A model generated the notes under the pieces. The model saw only the letters and a program-made list of their open reading frames with translations. It was not told the origin of the DNA and made no database searches. A stretch of 64,000 nucleotides of DNA from Flavimaribacter sediminis (GTDB taxonomy: Bacteria > Pseudomonadota > Alphaproteobacteria > Rhizobiales > Rhizobiaceae). Location of the stretch: NCBI RefSeq assembly GCF_019492055.1, contig NZ_JAICBX010000002.1, positions 1,519,139 to 1,583,138 on the forward strand. Direction: 5' to 3'. The translations under genes were made by a program, and so were the position numbers. Within the stretch, counting starts at the first letter, position 1. The number at the start of each line of letters is the position of its first letter. Below, in pieces: positions 32,191 to 42,488 of the stretch.

Positions 32191-32796
32191 TCACAGACCG
32201 CTCGGATCGGCCTCGCCCCTGCGAATCGCGGTTGATGAAAGCGCTGATCGCGGTCCATGGATGAAGGTCCAGGCAGGCGGTTTCATGCGCGCGAGAAGCG
32301 CTGCGTCGTCTTCGTCGACCCGCGCGAAGTCATAGGTTTTGGCCATGCGCGAAGACAGGTACGCCAGCGTCGAGCCTGGCCGGTCGAATACGGCGATCGG
32401 CACGGTTTCGGCGATGTTGCGCCAGTTTTGCCAGCGGTGAAAACCCGCCAGACTGTCGGCGCCCATGATCCATACGAAATTGACCCCGGTGTTGCGCCGG
32501 CGCAGATAGCGCAAGGTCTCCTCAGTATAACGGAAATTATGGGCCGCCTCGAAGGTGGTGAACCGGATGCGCGGATCGTCGGCGATTTCCCTGCACCATT
32601 GCAGTCTTTCGGCCATGCCGGCCAGGTCAGCGGTGTTCTTCAGCGGATTGCCCGGCGTGATCATCCACCAGAGTTGGTCGAGGCGAAGCCGGCGCAGCGC
32701 CGTCTCCGCCACAAGCGCATGACCGGCGTGCGGCGGGTTGAACGATCCTCCAAACAGGCCAACGGCCATGCCTTTTTCGGCATGAGGCGTGCGCAT
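32191..32796 (-). CDS. nadD: Nicotinate-nucleotide adenylyltransferase
   Basis: About 201 aa. It has the nucleotidyltransferase motif GLFGGSFNPPHAGH near the N-terminus, LWWMITPGNPLK, and the C-terminal SSTAIRRGE (ISSTxIR type). It adenylates nicotinate mononucleotide in NAD synthesis. The ATG at 32796 lies just after the proA stop; a GTG at 32826 would add ten residues and overlap proA. Long upstream open sequence in this frame is a proA shadow. Confidence 0.92.
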   Translation of the reverse strand: MRTPHAEKGMAVGLFGGSFNPPHAGHALVAETALRRLRLDQLWWMITPGNPLKNTADLAGMAERLQWCREIADDPRIRFTTFEAAHNFRYTEETLRYLRRRNTGVNFVWIMGADSLAGFHRWQNWRNIAETVPIAVFDRPGSTLAYLSSRMAKTYDFARVDEDDAALLARMKPPAWTFIHGPRSALSSTAIRRGEADPSGL

Positions 32797-32830
32797 GGCC
32801 TGCGCCAGGTCGGAATTCGCCGTCACCGGC

Positions 32831-34114
32831 TCAGGGACGCGTTTGTCCGGAACCCCGGACGCGATATTTGAACGAGGTGAGTTGCTCGACGCCCACCGGT
32901 CCGCGGGCGTGCATCTTGCCGGTTGCGATGCCGATCTCGGCGCCCATGCCGAATTCGCCGCCGTCGGCGAATTGCGTCGAGGCGTTGTGTAGCAGGATCG
33001 CCGAATCGATCTCGTTGAAAAAACGCTCAACCACAGCCGGATCCTCGGCGATGACCGCTTCGGTGTGGTTGGACGACCAGCGGGCGATGTGGTCGATCGC
33101 GCCGCCGACGCCGTCGACAAGCGCCACGGAAATGATCGCATCGAGGTATTCCGTAGACCAGTCGGCCTCGGTTACAGGTTTCGCCTTGTCGAACCGGGCG
33201 CAGACCTCATCCGAGCCGCGGATCTCGCAGCCGGCCTCCGCCAGGGCCGTCAGGACAGGCGCCAGATGCGTGTCGGCGGCGTCCCGATCGACGAGCAGGG
33301 TTTCGGCTGCTCCGCATATGCCGGTGCGGCGGAGTTTGGAGTTCACTGCGATTTTCACCGCCATGTCGATATCGGCTGACTTGTCCACATAGAGGTGGCA
33401 GAGGCCTTCCAGATGCGCGAAGACGGGCACTCGCGCTTCAGACTGCACACGTTCCACCAGGCTTCGGCCGCCACGCGGCACGATCACATCGATGGCGCCG
33501 TCGAGCCCTTTCAGCATTTCGCCAACCGCCGCGCGATCCGTCGTCGGCACGATCTGGATGGCGTGTTCGGGAAGTCCCGCCTTCTTCAGCCCTTCGACAA
33601 GGCAATCGTGGATGGCAGTGGACGAATTGATCGAATCCGAACCGCCGCGCAGGATCACGGAATTGCCGGCTTTCAGGCACAACGCGCCGGCGTCGGCCGT
33701 CACGTTCGGTCGGCTTTCGTAGATCACGCCGATGACGCCGAGCGGCGTGCGTACGCGCTCGATCTTCAGGCCGTTCGGCCGCGACCATTCGGCGATCACG
33801 TCGCCGACCGGATCCTTCAAGTCTCTTATCGCCCGGATGCCGTCCGCCATCGCCTTCACCCGATCGGCGTCCAGCTTCAGCCGGTCTCGAAAGGAGGGCG
33901 CCATGTCGGCCTCCTCGGCGTTTTTCATGTCGATCACGTTGGCGGCCAGGATATTATTGCGGCCCGCGAGAATGGCGTCGGCCATGGCGTCGAGCGCGCT
34001 GTCCTTGGCGGCGGTCGGCGCGGTTGCAAGCCTTGCGCTGGCTTGCCTGGCGTTCCGGCCGAGGGCCGCCATCAGTTCGGCGATGTCGCCGCGGCTTGCC
34101 GATTGTTCCAGCAT
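32831..34114 (-). CDS. proA: Gamma-glutamyl phosphate reductase
   Basis: 427 aa, aldehyde dehydrogenase superfamily. It contains [22 protein letters not shown], the catalytic Cys in [17 protein letters not shown], and [13 protein letters not shown]. It makes glutamate-5-semialdehyde, second step of proline synthesis. The ATG at 34114 has GGGAG about 9 nt upstream and matches homologues; an ATG at 34147 overlaps the proB stop. proB lies immediately upstream. Confidence 0.96.
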   Translation of the reverse strand: MLEQSASRGDIAELMAALGRNARQASARLATAPTAAKDSALDAMADAILAGRNNILAANVIDMKNAEEADMAPSFRDRLKLDADRVKAMADGIRAIRDLKDPVGDVIAEWSRPNGLKIERVRTPLGVIGVIYESRPNVTADAGALCLKAGNSVILRGGSDSINSSTAIHDCLVEGLKKAGLPEHAIQIVPTTDRAAVGEMLKGLDGAIDVIVPRGGRSLVERVQSEARVPVFAHLEGLCHLYVDKSADIDMAVKIAVNSKLRRTGICGAAETLLVDRDAADTHLAPVLTALAEAGCEIRGSDEVCARFDKAKPVTEADWSTEYLDAIISVALVDGVGGAIDHIARWSSNHTEAVIAEDPAVVERFFNEIDSAILLHNASTQFADGGEFGMGAEIGIATGKMHARGPVGVEQLTSFKYRVRGSGQTRP

Positions 34115-34133
34115 CCTCTCGCTCCCTGTCTTT

Positions 34134-35306
34134 TTAACCATCTTCATTCGTTGCTAAATCACCGACTGTCAACACCATGTCGTCGCGGTGGATCATCGCG
34201 GTGCGGCCTGCATAGCCGAGAATGTCGATGATCTCGGACGATTTGCGGCCGGCGATCCGGGTGGCCTCCTCGGCGCCATAGGCGGAAAGACCCCGGGCAA
34301 TTTCCCGGCCTTCGAGATTGCGGATGACAATCGTGTCGCCGCGTTCGAAACTGCCGTCGATATGTCTTACGCCAGCCGGAAGCAGGCTTTTGCCTGAAAG
34401 CAGCGCCGCTGCGGCGCCCTCGTCGATGGTGAAGACGCCGGCCGGCTGCAGTTGGCCCGCGATCCAGGTCTTGCGCGCGGTGACATGGGCGTTGCGCGCC
34501 GCAAAGAAGGTGTGGCGCGCGCCGTCGTCGATGGCGGCGATCGGGTGATCCACCTTGCCGGACGCTATGATCATGGCGCAGCCGGCGCCGGTCGCGATGC
34601 GGCCGGCCTCGATCTTCGTCTTCATGCCGCCGCGCGACAATTCCGATCCGGCGTCGCCCGCCATCTCGAAAACGCTGGCCGTGACTTCAGGCACGTAGTC
34701 GATGAACTGCGCCTGCGGGTCGACGCCTGGCGGCGCCGTGTACAGCCCGTCGACATCGGATAACAGCACCAGCAAGTCCGCGCCGGCCATGGTTGCGACG
34801 CGGGCCGCCAGCCGGTCATTGTCGCCGTAGCGGATCTCGGAGGTGGCGACGGTGTCGTTTTCGTTGATGACGGGAATAGCGCGAAGCTTAAGCAACTGCC
34901 CGATCGTGGCGCGGGCGTTTAGATAGTTGCGCCGCGCGCGGGTGTCTTCCAATGTCAGCAGCAGCTGACCGGCGAGAATGTTGTTTGCGGACAGCGTTTC
35001 CGACCAGGCCTTGGCGAGCGCGATCTGACCGATGGCGGCTGCGGCCTGGCTTTCCTCGAGCCTCAGGCTCTTCGCCCTGGCGAGCGCGGATCCGGAGGGC
35101 AAAATGGTGCGGCCAAGCGCAATGGCGCCGGAGGAGACGACAATGATCTCCACGCCCGTGGCGTGCAGGGCGGCGATATCCGCGCACAGCCCCTCCAGCC
35201 AGGCGTGGCGCAGGCCGCGGGCGCGGTCAACCAGCAGGGCGGAGCCGATCTTTATGACCACCCTGCGGTAATCGCGCAGCTGCTTGCCCCTATTGCCCAT
35301 TCTCAA
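34134..35306 (-). CDS. proB: Glutamate 5-kinase
   Basis: 390 aa: amino-acid kinase domain ([62 protein letters not shown]) plus a C-terminal PUA domain from about 295 ([23 protein letters not shown]). First step of proline synthesis. It lies between obgE and proA; an ATG two codons downstream is an alternative start. Confidence 0.96.
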   Translation of the reverse strand: MRMGNRGKQLRDYRRVVIKIGSALLVDRARGLRHAWLEGLCADIAALHATGVEIIVVSSGAIALGRTILPSGSALARAKSLRLEESQAAAAIGQIALAKAWSETLSANNILAGQLLLTLEDTRARRNYLNARATIGQLLKLRAIPVINENDTVATSEIRYGDNDRLAARVATMAGADLLVLLSDVDGLYTAPPGVDPQAQFIDYVPEVTASVFEMAGDAGSELSRGGMKTKIEAGRIATGAGCAMIIASGKVDHPIAAIDDGARHTFFAARNAHVTARKTWIAGQLQPAGVFTIDEGAAAALLSGKSLLPAGVRHIDGSFERGDTIVIRNLEGREIARGLSAYGAEEATRIAGRKSSEIIDILGYAGRTAMIHRDDMVLTVGDLATNEDG

Positions 35307-35330
35307 ACCATCATTGTCCGGTGTGTTGCG

Positions 35331-36419
<1,089 letters not shown>

Positions 36420-36452
36420 TCAATTGTCGCGGGCAACGCCGATTGATTGGCT

Positions 36453-37052
36453 TCACGCAGCGGCCCAGCTTCTGAGCGAAATCCAGGTCTTGCGGTCCAG
36501 CCGGTACCATTCGACAGGCACGGACGCCCCCAGCGCCAGCGACGTCACCATGCCGGTGCCCTGGAACTGGAAACCGCATTTGTGGATCACCCGCCGAGAC
36601 CCGGGATTGGTCACCCTGCAGCGCACATCGATGAACTCGATGTCGCGCGTGCGGAAGGCCATGTCGATGACGGCGTGGGCGGCTTCCGTCGCATAACCTT
36701 TCCCCCAGAAAGGCTCGCCGATCCAGTAGCCGAGTTCCAGCGTCACTGCGTCCTGCTGGGGTTCGACGCCGCAGCAGCCAAGGAAGCGGCCATTGTCGGC
36801 ATCCGTCACAGCATAGATACATTTGCCGAGCGCCCCGGTTTTCGTTCGCTTGATGAACTCCGCCGCGTCCTTGCGCGTATAGGGGTGCGGCATGCGAGAC
36901 ACCATGGTCGCGACCCGCACATTGTTGGCGAGACACGCGATCGCGTCGGTGTCTTCCTTGTGCGGCGCTCTCAGCACCAGTCTTTCGGTGACCAGAACAG
37001 GGCAGCCGCCCCGATCACTGCTGCTTTCATCTTCCCGTTCTTGCCGTCCCAT
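36453..37052 (-). CDS. GNAT family N-acetyltransferase (RimJ/RimL-like)
   Basis: 199 aa. It starts at the ATG at 37052, which has GGAGG 8 nt upstream; the longer reading frame would run through the rpmA terminator. LVTERLVLRAPHKEDTDAIACL is the typical GNAT start, and LELGYWIGEPFWGKGYATEA is the acetyl-CoA-binding motif A (RimJ/L group). It may acetylate a protein N-terminus or a small amine. Its place between rpmA and obgE is conserved in Rhizobiales. Confidence 0.88.
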   Translation of the reverse strand: MGRQEREDESSSDRGGCPVLVTERLVLRAPHKEDTDAIACLANNVRVATMVSRMPHPYTRKDAAEFIKRTKTGALGKCIYAVTDADNGRFLGCCGVEPQQDAVTLELGYWIGEPFWGKGYATEAAHAVIDMAFRTRDIEFIDVRCRVTNPGSRRVIHKCGFQFQGTGMVTSLALGASVPVEWYRLDRKTWISLRSWAAA

Positions 37053-37078
37053 GATCAAGACCTCCAGTTGCAAAGGAA

Positions 37079-37104
37079 AAGGGAGATGGCGCCCCATCTC
37101 CCTT
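37079..37104 (-). terminator. Intrinsic terminator of the rplU-rpmA operon
   Basis: AAGGGAGATGG (37079-37089) and CCATCTCCCTT (37094-37104) form a perfect 11-bp stem with a 4-nt loop. Read on the minus strand it is followed by TTTTCCTTT. It lies 63 nt after the rpmA stop and separates ribosomal protein genes from the GNAT-obgE-pro genes. Confidence 0.82.
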
Positions 37105-37166
37105 GAACTTTTGGTCTGATTTCTCAGCCGGGTCGATGAGACGCCGGCTGTTAAGACTTTAACCGG

Positions 37167-37436
37167 CTATTCCGCTGCTTCCGCATACGGCATTACGGAC
37201 ACATATGTGCGGCCGTTGGCTTTTTGACGGAAGTTCACATTGCCTTCCACAGTGGCGAAGATCGTGTGATCCTTGCCGATGCCAACGCCCTGGCCCGGAT
37301 GCCATTTGGTGCCGCGCTGACGCACGATAATGTTGCCCGGGATCACGGCTTCGCCGCCGAACTTTTTCACGCCGAGGCGTTTGGATTCTGAATCGCGACC
37401 GTTGCGCGACGAACCGCCAGCTTTCTTGTGTGCCAT
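37167..37436 (-). CDS. rpmA: 50S ribosomal protein L27
   Basis: 89 aa, starting [20 protein letters not shown], the conserved L27 N-terminus that reaches the peptidyl-transferase centre; [21 protein letters not shown] follows. AAAGGAG precedes the ATG. It is 24 nt downstream of rplU. Confidence 0.98.
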   Translation of the reverse strand: MAHKKAGGSSRNGRDSESKRLGVKKFGGEAVIPGNIIVRQRGTKWHPGQGVGIGKDHTIFATVEGNVNFRQKANGRTYVSVMPYAEAAE

Positions 37437-37460
37437 TGGTCTACTCCTTTACCCGCTCGA

Positions 37461-38108
37461 TTACTTCTTGGCTTCTTCGGCCAGAGCCTTCGCCTGGCCC
37501 AGCCAGTCGTCGCGCTCGATGCGGCCCTTGAAGTTCAACGTGTCGTCGAGCTTCGCGATGTCTTCCTTGCTGAATGCGGCGATTTGCGCGAACTGGGTCA
37601 CGCCTGCTGCATGCAGCTTCTTTTCCAATGCCGGGCCGACGCCGGAGATTTTCTTGAGGTCGTCGGGCTCGCCTTCGGGCGTAGTGAAAACGGCGGATTC
37701 AGCCTTGGCCTCTTCCTTTTTCGGCGCAGCCTTGGCTTCAGCCTTGGGCGCGCTGTCAGCCTTCTTGGCTGCCGCCTTCTTCGACGGCTTTGCGCCTCCT
37801 GTCAGAATCTCGGAGATGCGGATCGTCGTCTCGTGCTGGCGATGGCCGCGCGTGCGCTTCGAGTTCTGGCGACGGCGCTTCTTGAAGGCGATGACCTTGC
37901 GGGCGCGACCTTGCTCGACGACTTCCGCCGTAACCATGGCTCCGTCCACGAAGGGCGTTCCGATCGTGGCGTCGGCGCCTTCGCCGACCATAAGAACTTC
38001 GCCGAATTCAACCGTGTCGCCGGTTTCGCCTGTAAGCTTCTCGACCTTCAGCAGGTCGTCGGCGGAAACGGTGTACTGCTTACCGCCTGTCTTGATGACT
38101 GCGAACAT
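37461..38108 (-). CDS. rplU: 50S ribosomal protein L21 with a helix-hairpin-helix C-terminal extension
   Basis: 215 aa, about twice the usual L21. Residues 1-102 are a complete L21 ([20 protein letters not shown]...[24 protein letters not shown]). A Lys/Ala-rich linker (about 105-145) follows, then a helix-hairpin-helix domain ([20 protein letters not shown], about 152-215) resembling those in NuoE-like and nucleic-acid-binding proteins. The fusion is in one frame with no break. It likely adds RNA/DNA binding at the ribosome surface; the role is unknown. Confidence 0.95.
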   Translation of the reverse strand: MFAVIKTGGKQYTVSADDLLKVEKLTGETGDTVEFGEVLMVGEGADATIGTPFVDGAMVTAEVVEQGRARKVIAFKKRRRQNSKRTRGHRQHETTIRISEILTGGAKPSKKAAAKKADSAPKAEAKAAPKKEEAKAESAVFTTPEGEPDDLKKISGVGPALEKKLHAAGVTQFAQIAAFSKEDIAKLDDTLNFKGRIERDDWLGQAKALAEEAKK

Positions 38109-38423
38109 TTTTTACCTTTCCATGTTCAGTACGGCTTGTGGCGCATCGCCCAGCCGTCTTTTTATCCAGTCTGTTTCGGGTTGCCGTCCGGTCAGCTGTG
38201 AGCCTTTCCGTTCGGCGGTTCGTCAGCGGTTTGCGCGTGTGCGCAATCCTGCCAAAAACTTATGGCGCAAGTCACCTCACGCCATCGATAGCGCGCAGAT
38301 ACGGGACTGCGGTTGCAAAGTCAAGGCGAGAAGCGCGATTCCGGAGCAGTTTGGGCTTGTGCGCGACCCGATTTGTGCCTATGACAGCGCCCGCGCCGGA
38401 CCACGCGCCGACAAGCGCCTTCA
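38109..38423. other. 315-nt gap between rplU and tRNA-Ser
   Basis: This gap holds the rplU promoter at 38296-38324 on the minus strand, implying a leader of about 180 nt ahead of rplU. That is long enough for a ribosomal-protein autoregulatory structure, though I see no defined one. The tRNA promoter must lie in the right part, but no clear hexamers are visible. No credible gene is present. Confidence 0.5.
38296..38324 (-). promoter_or_regulatory. Sigma-70-type promoter for rplU-rpmA
   Basis: On the minus strand CTTGACT (TTGACT at 38324-38319) is followed by exactly 17 nt and TATCTG (38301-38296). CTTGAC is the usual alphaproteobacterial -35. It points into rplU. Confidence 0.7.
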
Positions 38424-38515
<92 letters not shown>

Positions 38516-38726
38516 CATGTGAAAATGTCCAATCGAATCAGATAATTGATTGGATGCCCCTGTTCCCTCTCCCGTCATCCATTCCTTATGTGGTCCAGCT
38601 CCGCTCAATCGACGACCGGACCGTCTGCCAAATCGATTGGGCGCGGATAAATCGGCGTTCACTACTATGCGCGCCCAATCCCGGTGCTATATTGCAGGCA
38701 AAACAGTAAAAAGGCGAAATCGAAAC

Positions 38727-39587
38727 ATGCCAAACAAGAACACCATGGCCGCGATCCTTTCGACAGACTTCGATCGTGTTCTGAGTGGCTGGTTGAAGGC
38801 TCAGACGAAAGAGGGCGTCAAGCGCGCAGACCTCGTTTCGGCCGAGGAGTCGAAAGAACAAAGCCGCGATCTTCTTTCCGCGATAGCCGATGCATTGCCG
38901 GACGCCGCCGTCGACAGCGAACTTGATCTGACCGAGACCGTATGGGATCCGATCAGAGATGTGCTCGAAACTATTACAGAGAATAGAACGCAGCGTGGTG
39001 TTTCGACCACCGAGATGGGCTGGTTTATCGGTTCGCTGAAACAACCTCTGTTCGAGATACTGCATACCGAACTTGCCGATAAACCGACTGAGTTCATGCG
39101 GGAGATGTGGAACTCCACCCGGCTCATTGATCAGATCAGTCTTCACGCAATTGAGTCCCTAGTCGAGAAGCGGGAAGCAACGATCGAGCGGCAGCGGGCC
39201 GAGATGACCGAAGTGTCTGCGCCTGTGGTCAAAATCTGGGATCGTATTGTGACCGTCCCTTTGATTGGCACGCTTGATTCATTTCGAGCCCAGACGGTTA
39301 TGGAGAATATCCTTGACGCTATCGTACAATGGGAAGCCGAGGTGGCAATCATCGATATAACAGGTGTTTCCACCGTCGATACGCTGGTTGCCCAGCATCT
39401 TTTGAAAACAGCTGCAGCCGTGCGGCTGATGGGCGCGGAGTGCGTCATTTGCGGCATCAGCCCGAAGATCGCCCAAACTGTCGTGAACCTCGGTGTGGAA
39501 CTGCCGAACATCACGACTCGCGTCGATCTGGAGAGCGGACTGGCTTACGCGTTCGATCGTGTCGGCGTTACCGTGGCAAGAGGATAA
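38727..39587 (+). CDS. rsbR: RsbR-type stressosome scaffold protein (RsbRD N-domain + STAS)
   Basis: 286 aa. Residues 1-160 are a helical sensor-like domain resembling the RsbRD N-terminal family. Residues 165-280 are a STAS domain. Both threonines phosphorylated in Bacillus RsbRA appear conserved: Thr212 in DITGVSTVDT and Thr251 in ISPKIAQTVVNLG. RsbR and RsbS build the stressosome that holds RsbT until a signal arrives. The ATG at 38727 starts recognisable homology; the frame is open upstream into the tRNA flank. First gene of a five-gene operon; no strong promoter motif seen. Confidence 0.9.
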   Translation: MPNKNTMAAILSTDFDRVLSGWLKAQTKEGVKRADLVSAEESKEQSRDLLSAIADALPDAAVDSELDLTETVWDPIRDVLETITENRTQRGVSTTEMGWFIGSLKQPLFEILHTELADKPTEFMREMWNSTRLIDQISLHAIESLVEKREATIERQRAEMTEVSAPVVKIWDRIVTVPLIGTLDSFRAQTVMENILDAIVQWEAEVAIIDITGVSTVDTLVAQHLLKTAAAVRLMGAECVICGISPKIAQTVVNLGVELPNITTRVDLESGLAYAFDRVGVTVARG

Positions 39588-39590
39588 CAC

Positions 39591-39968
39591 GTGCACGAAC
39601 CCGCTCGACCCAGTCCAATGATGACCATAAATGGCTGTGTCGTGGTCGCCATTCGTGACGATCTCGATGACCAGGAGATTGTCGCCCTGCAAGACCAGCT
39701 TGTTGACGAGGTTGCGCGACAAAGCGCCCATGGCGTCGTCATCGACATCTCCGGACTGGAGATAGTAGACACGTTCGCAGGACGGATGCTGGCGGCGATG
39801 GCGCAGATGGCTCAGGTGATGAACGCGCGCACTATCGTCGTCGGAATGCGTCCGGCGGTGGCCATGACGCTCGTCGAACTTGGAATGACTTTGGAGGGCG
39901 TCGAAACCGCCCTGAACGCCGATCGTGCAATAAACGCCATAACGGGCGACAGGCAAAAAATCTCTTGA
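39591..39968 (+). CDS. rsbS: RsbS-type single-STAS stressosome protein
   Basis: 125 aa, GTG start 3 nt after rsbR. A single STAS domain: INGCVVVAIRDDLDDQEIVALQDQLVDEV, then GVVIDISGLEIVDTF and VVGMRPAVAMTLVELGM. At the position of the phosphorylated Ser59 of Bacillus RsbS (IDSF, from memory) this protein has Thr61 (VDTF), so RsbT would modify a threonine. It ends in a 3-base overlap with rsbT. Confidence 0.88.
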   Translation: MHEPARPSPMMTINGCVVVAIRDDLDDQEIVALQDQLVDEVARQSAHGVVIDISGLEIVDTFAGRMLAAMAQMAQVMNARTIVVGMRPAVAMTLVELGMTLEGVETALNADRAINAITGDRQKIS

Positions 39969-40366
39969 CCCTTAGAAAGTCGGTCACACTTAAAACGCAT
40001 GGCGACATCGCCTATGCCAGACAGGTTGCCGGTGAGTTGATGGTTGAAATCGAAGCTTCGGCGATCAAGCGTACGAAATTCGTGACCGCTGTCTCGGAAA
40101 TCGCAAGGAACGCGATCAATTACGGACAGGGCGGCGTGATCACGTTCCATCTGGCCGAAGCCTCAGGGCGGAAAAGGGCTTTGGCCGTGTGCACTGACCG
40201 GGGTCCCGGGATTGAGGATGTCGATGCAGCGCTCAGAGACGGGTTCAGCACAGGGAAAAGTCTCGGACTTGGATTGGGTGGAGCCAAACGCCTTGTCGAC
40301 CAATTCGAGATCGTATCGACGCCGGGAAGTGGAACACGCGTATCGCTGGAATGTGGCCCTCGATGA
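39965..40366 (+). CDS. rsbT: RsbT-type serine/threonine kinase, stressosome switch
   Basis: 133-aa GHKL ATPase/kinase. ATP-binding boxes: N-box SEIARNAINYG, G1 DRGPGIED, G2 GLGLGGAKRLVD. It is predicted to phosphorylate the STAS proteins RsbR and RsbS and to leave the complex on stress to activate a partner. The start is TTG overlapping the rsbS stop (TTGA), implying coupled translation. In Bacillus its partner is the phosphatase RsbU; no rsbU or sigB is nearby here. Confidence 0.9.
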   Translation: MTLRKSVTLKTHGDIAYARQVAGELMVEIEASAIKRTKFVTAVSEIARNAINYGQGGVITFHLAEASGRKRALAVCTDRGPGIEDVDAALRDGFSTGKSLGLGLGGAKRLVDQFEIVSTPGSGTRVSLECGPR

Positions 40367-41358
40367 TATCTGTCGCTGTTGAAGAGGAAAGCCAGATCGG
40401 CGCCGCACGGCGGTTTGCCTTGAATCTGGGAAAGAGCATTGGGCTGTCGTCCGAACATCTTGACCGGCTGGCGATCGTTGTGACCGAAGCCGGCACGAAT
40501 CTGGTGCGTCATGCGCGAAACGGTGAAATTCTCGTCGGTGTAGAAAAAAGCACCGGTGCGGGACGTGTCGTTGTGCATGCCGTTGATAGCGGACCGGGTA
40601 TCCCCAACGTCGAAGTTGCGATGGCCGACGGATACACCACGTCTACCGAGAAAAGGCGCGGTATCGGCGGCGGCCTCGGCGCGATGCGCCGGATGGCCGA
40701 TGCATTCGACATCTTCAGTGCGCCGACCGGCACGATCGTGCTCGCCAAGGTCGGCGATTTGGAAGCGCCTCCATCCTATTACGACTTGGCGGGCCTTGTG
40801 GTTCCCATGGCCGATTTCGAAGAGGGCGGAGACATCTACGCCAGCCATGTCGACGAAGACGCGACGACGGTCATGTTGATGGACGTGCTCGGTCATGGCC
40901 CAAAAGCCGCGCGCGACGCCAGATCCGGATTTCAGGCGTTCGAGAAAGCCGGTTCGGTTTCCCTGGAAGAACGCGAGCGCTCGGTCAGTGAAGCGCTTCG
41001 CGACGGGCGCGGAGCTGCGGCTTTGACAATCGAGATTCCCCATGGACCCGGCTTGTTGCGATGCATAGGGATCGGCAATATCAAGGGCGACATCATTCAC
41101 CCGGATGGCGGTCGCAACGGCATTCCGTCCCAGCCGGGAATTGTCGGATCCGCGAATGCGCGCGTCCGCGTGACCGAGCATGAGTGGCGTCCGGGATCTA
41201 CTCTGATACTGGCGACCGACGGATTGAAGACGAGTTCCGCGGCGCCGGATCCTGGCGCTTTGCTTTACCGAAGCGCGGAGATAATTGCAGCCGGCTTCTA
41301 TAAGCTCAAAAGAAGGGGAACCGATGACGCCGGAGTATTGGTGGTGAGGCATCCTTGA
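40363..41358 (+). CDS. RsbT-like ATPase fused to a SpoIIE/RsbX-type phosphatase
   Basis: 331 aa. Residues 1-130 are a GHKL domain (TEAGTNLVRHA, DSGPGIPN, GIGGGLGAMRRM). Residues 150-331 are a PP2C-like SpoIIE domain with the acidic metal motifs MDVLGHG (Asp174), ATDGLKTS and GTDDAGVLVV. In Gram-positive stressosome operons the phosphatase RsbX resets RsbR and RsbS; this protein occupies that slot with an added kinase-like domain. It overlaps rsbT by 4 nt (ATGA), so an upstream ATG at 40351 is less likely. Confidence 0.87.
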   Translation: MISVAVEEESQIGAARRFALNLGKSIGLSSEHLDRLAIVVTEAGTNLVRHARNGEILVGVEKSTGAGRVVVHAVDSGPGIPNVEVAMADGYTTSTEKRRGIGGGLGAMRRMADAFDIFSAPTGTIVLAKVGDLEAPPSYYDLAGLVVPMADFEEGGDIYASHVDEDATTVMLMDVLGHGPKAARDARSGFQAFEKAGSVSLEERERSVSEALRDGRGAAALTIEIPHGPGLLRCIGIGNIKGDIIHPDGGRNGIPSQPGIVGSANARVRVTEHEWRPGSTLILATDGLKTSSAAPDPGALLYRSAEIIAAGFYKLKRRGTDDAGVLVVRHP

Positions 41359-42488
41359 TGAAATCCGTGGTCACCTCCATTTCGCTGGAACAGGATACGG
41401 ACGTTTCCCATACGCGACGATCTGCGCGGCTGATCGCGAAAGTAGGCGGCGCCGACAATCGAGACCAGATCCGGTTCGCGACCGCGGTTTCCGAGATCGC
41501 ACGGAACGCTTTTCAGTATGGCAAGGAAGGGGTCGCGGAGTTTTCGTTCTCCGAAACCAAGCAGGCTTTGTGCCTGGTCGCACGCGTTCAGGATCACGGC
41601 GGCGGCATCGCGGATCTGGCGAGTTTTCTGCGCAATCGACACCAGGCCCATACCGGGCCGGGTTTGGGTCTTTCAGGATCACAGAAGCTGGTCGACGACT
41701 TTTCCATCGAGACCGGTGAGACAGGTACGATTGTCGACCTGAAGCTGAATCTGAAACTCAGCGGATCAGCGTCGGAGCTTGCGAAGGCCGCGGCGGACGC
41801 GCTGGTCAAGGCGGCTCATGGTTCGCCGCTGGAGGAATTGACCGAACAGAATCGCGCGCTTCGCGACGCCCTGGCCGCGCAGCAATACCTCCTGAGGGAG
41901 ATGCATCACAGAACCAAGAACAATCTGGCGATCATTCAATCCCTGGCCATGATGCAGGCGAGACAATCTTCTTCCGAAGAAACGCGAAAGGCGCTCACCG
42001 ATTTCACGGGACGTATACAGGCCTTCGCCAATGCGCATAATCTTTTGCATCAGGCTGAAGATGTTTCACAGGTCGATCTCAAGCAGCACATCGAAGATCT
42101 GGCGGACCGTCTTCGACTGGCTTTCGACCAGAGCCGCATCGCGATCGAGGTCGATTGCGAGCCCCTCATGATATCGTTCGACGCCGCCACCGAAATCGGG
42201 CTTATCGTCAATGAACTGCTGACGAACGCGGTCAAGCATGTGTCTGCTGACCAGTCATCGGAAAGAAAAGTGTGGGTCGATGCGAAGCGAGTTGGGAGCA
42301 AAGTCAGGTTGACAGTCAGAGACAACGGTCCGGGGATCGTCGACGCCGAGAAAACTCTTCGAAAATCCCGCTCCCTTGGCTGGAAAATTGTGCAGGGCAG
42401 CGTTCGTAAACTGAACGCAGCCCTTCAGGTTGATGGTACGGACGGACTTTCCGTCGCTATAGAACTGGACGCGCACGGAGAAGGGTAA
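41358..42488 (+). CDS. Hybrid RsbT-like ATPase / HisKA_2 histidine kinase
   Basis: 376 aa with two GHKL domains. Residues 1-133 are strikingly RsbT-like (TAVSEIARNAFQYG, QDHGGGIAD, GPGLGLSGSQKLVDDF). A coiled coil (155-178) leads to a HisKA_2 box LLREMHHRTKNNLAIIQSL (acceptor His about 184), then the kinase ATPase domain (NELLTNAVKHV, RDNGPGI). No transmembrane segment or receiver domain. It starts 1 base inside the previous stop (TGATG). It looks like an output kinase that may dock on STAS proteins; HisKA_2/HWE kinases often feed PhyR in alphaproteobacteria. Confidence 0.87.
   Translation: MKSVVTSISLEQDTDVSHTRRSARLIAKVGGADNRDQIRFATAVSEIARNAFQYGKEGVAEFSFSETKQALCLVARVQDHGGGIADLASFLRNRHQAHTGPGLGLSGSQKLVDDFSIETGETGTIVDLKLNLKLSGSASELAKAAADALVKAAHGSPLEELTEQNRALRDALAAQQYLLREMHHRTKNNLAIIQSLAMMQARQSSSEETRKALTDFTGRIQAFANAHNLLHQAEDVSQVDLKQHIEDLADRLRLAFDQSRIAIEVDCEPLMISFDAATEIGLIVNELLTNAVKHVSADQSSERKVWVDAKRVGSKVRLTVRDNGPGIVDAEKTLRKSRSLGWKIVQGSVRKLNAALQVDGTDGLSVAIELDAHGEG

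Noticed and set aside
32797..33141. N-terminal extension of nadD
   Set aside because: The added residues are a Ser/Arg/Pro-rich frame inside proA; homology begins at the later start.
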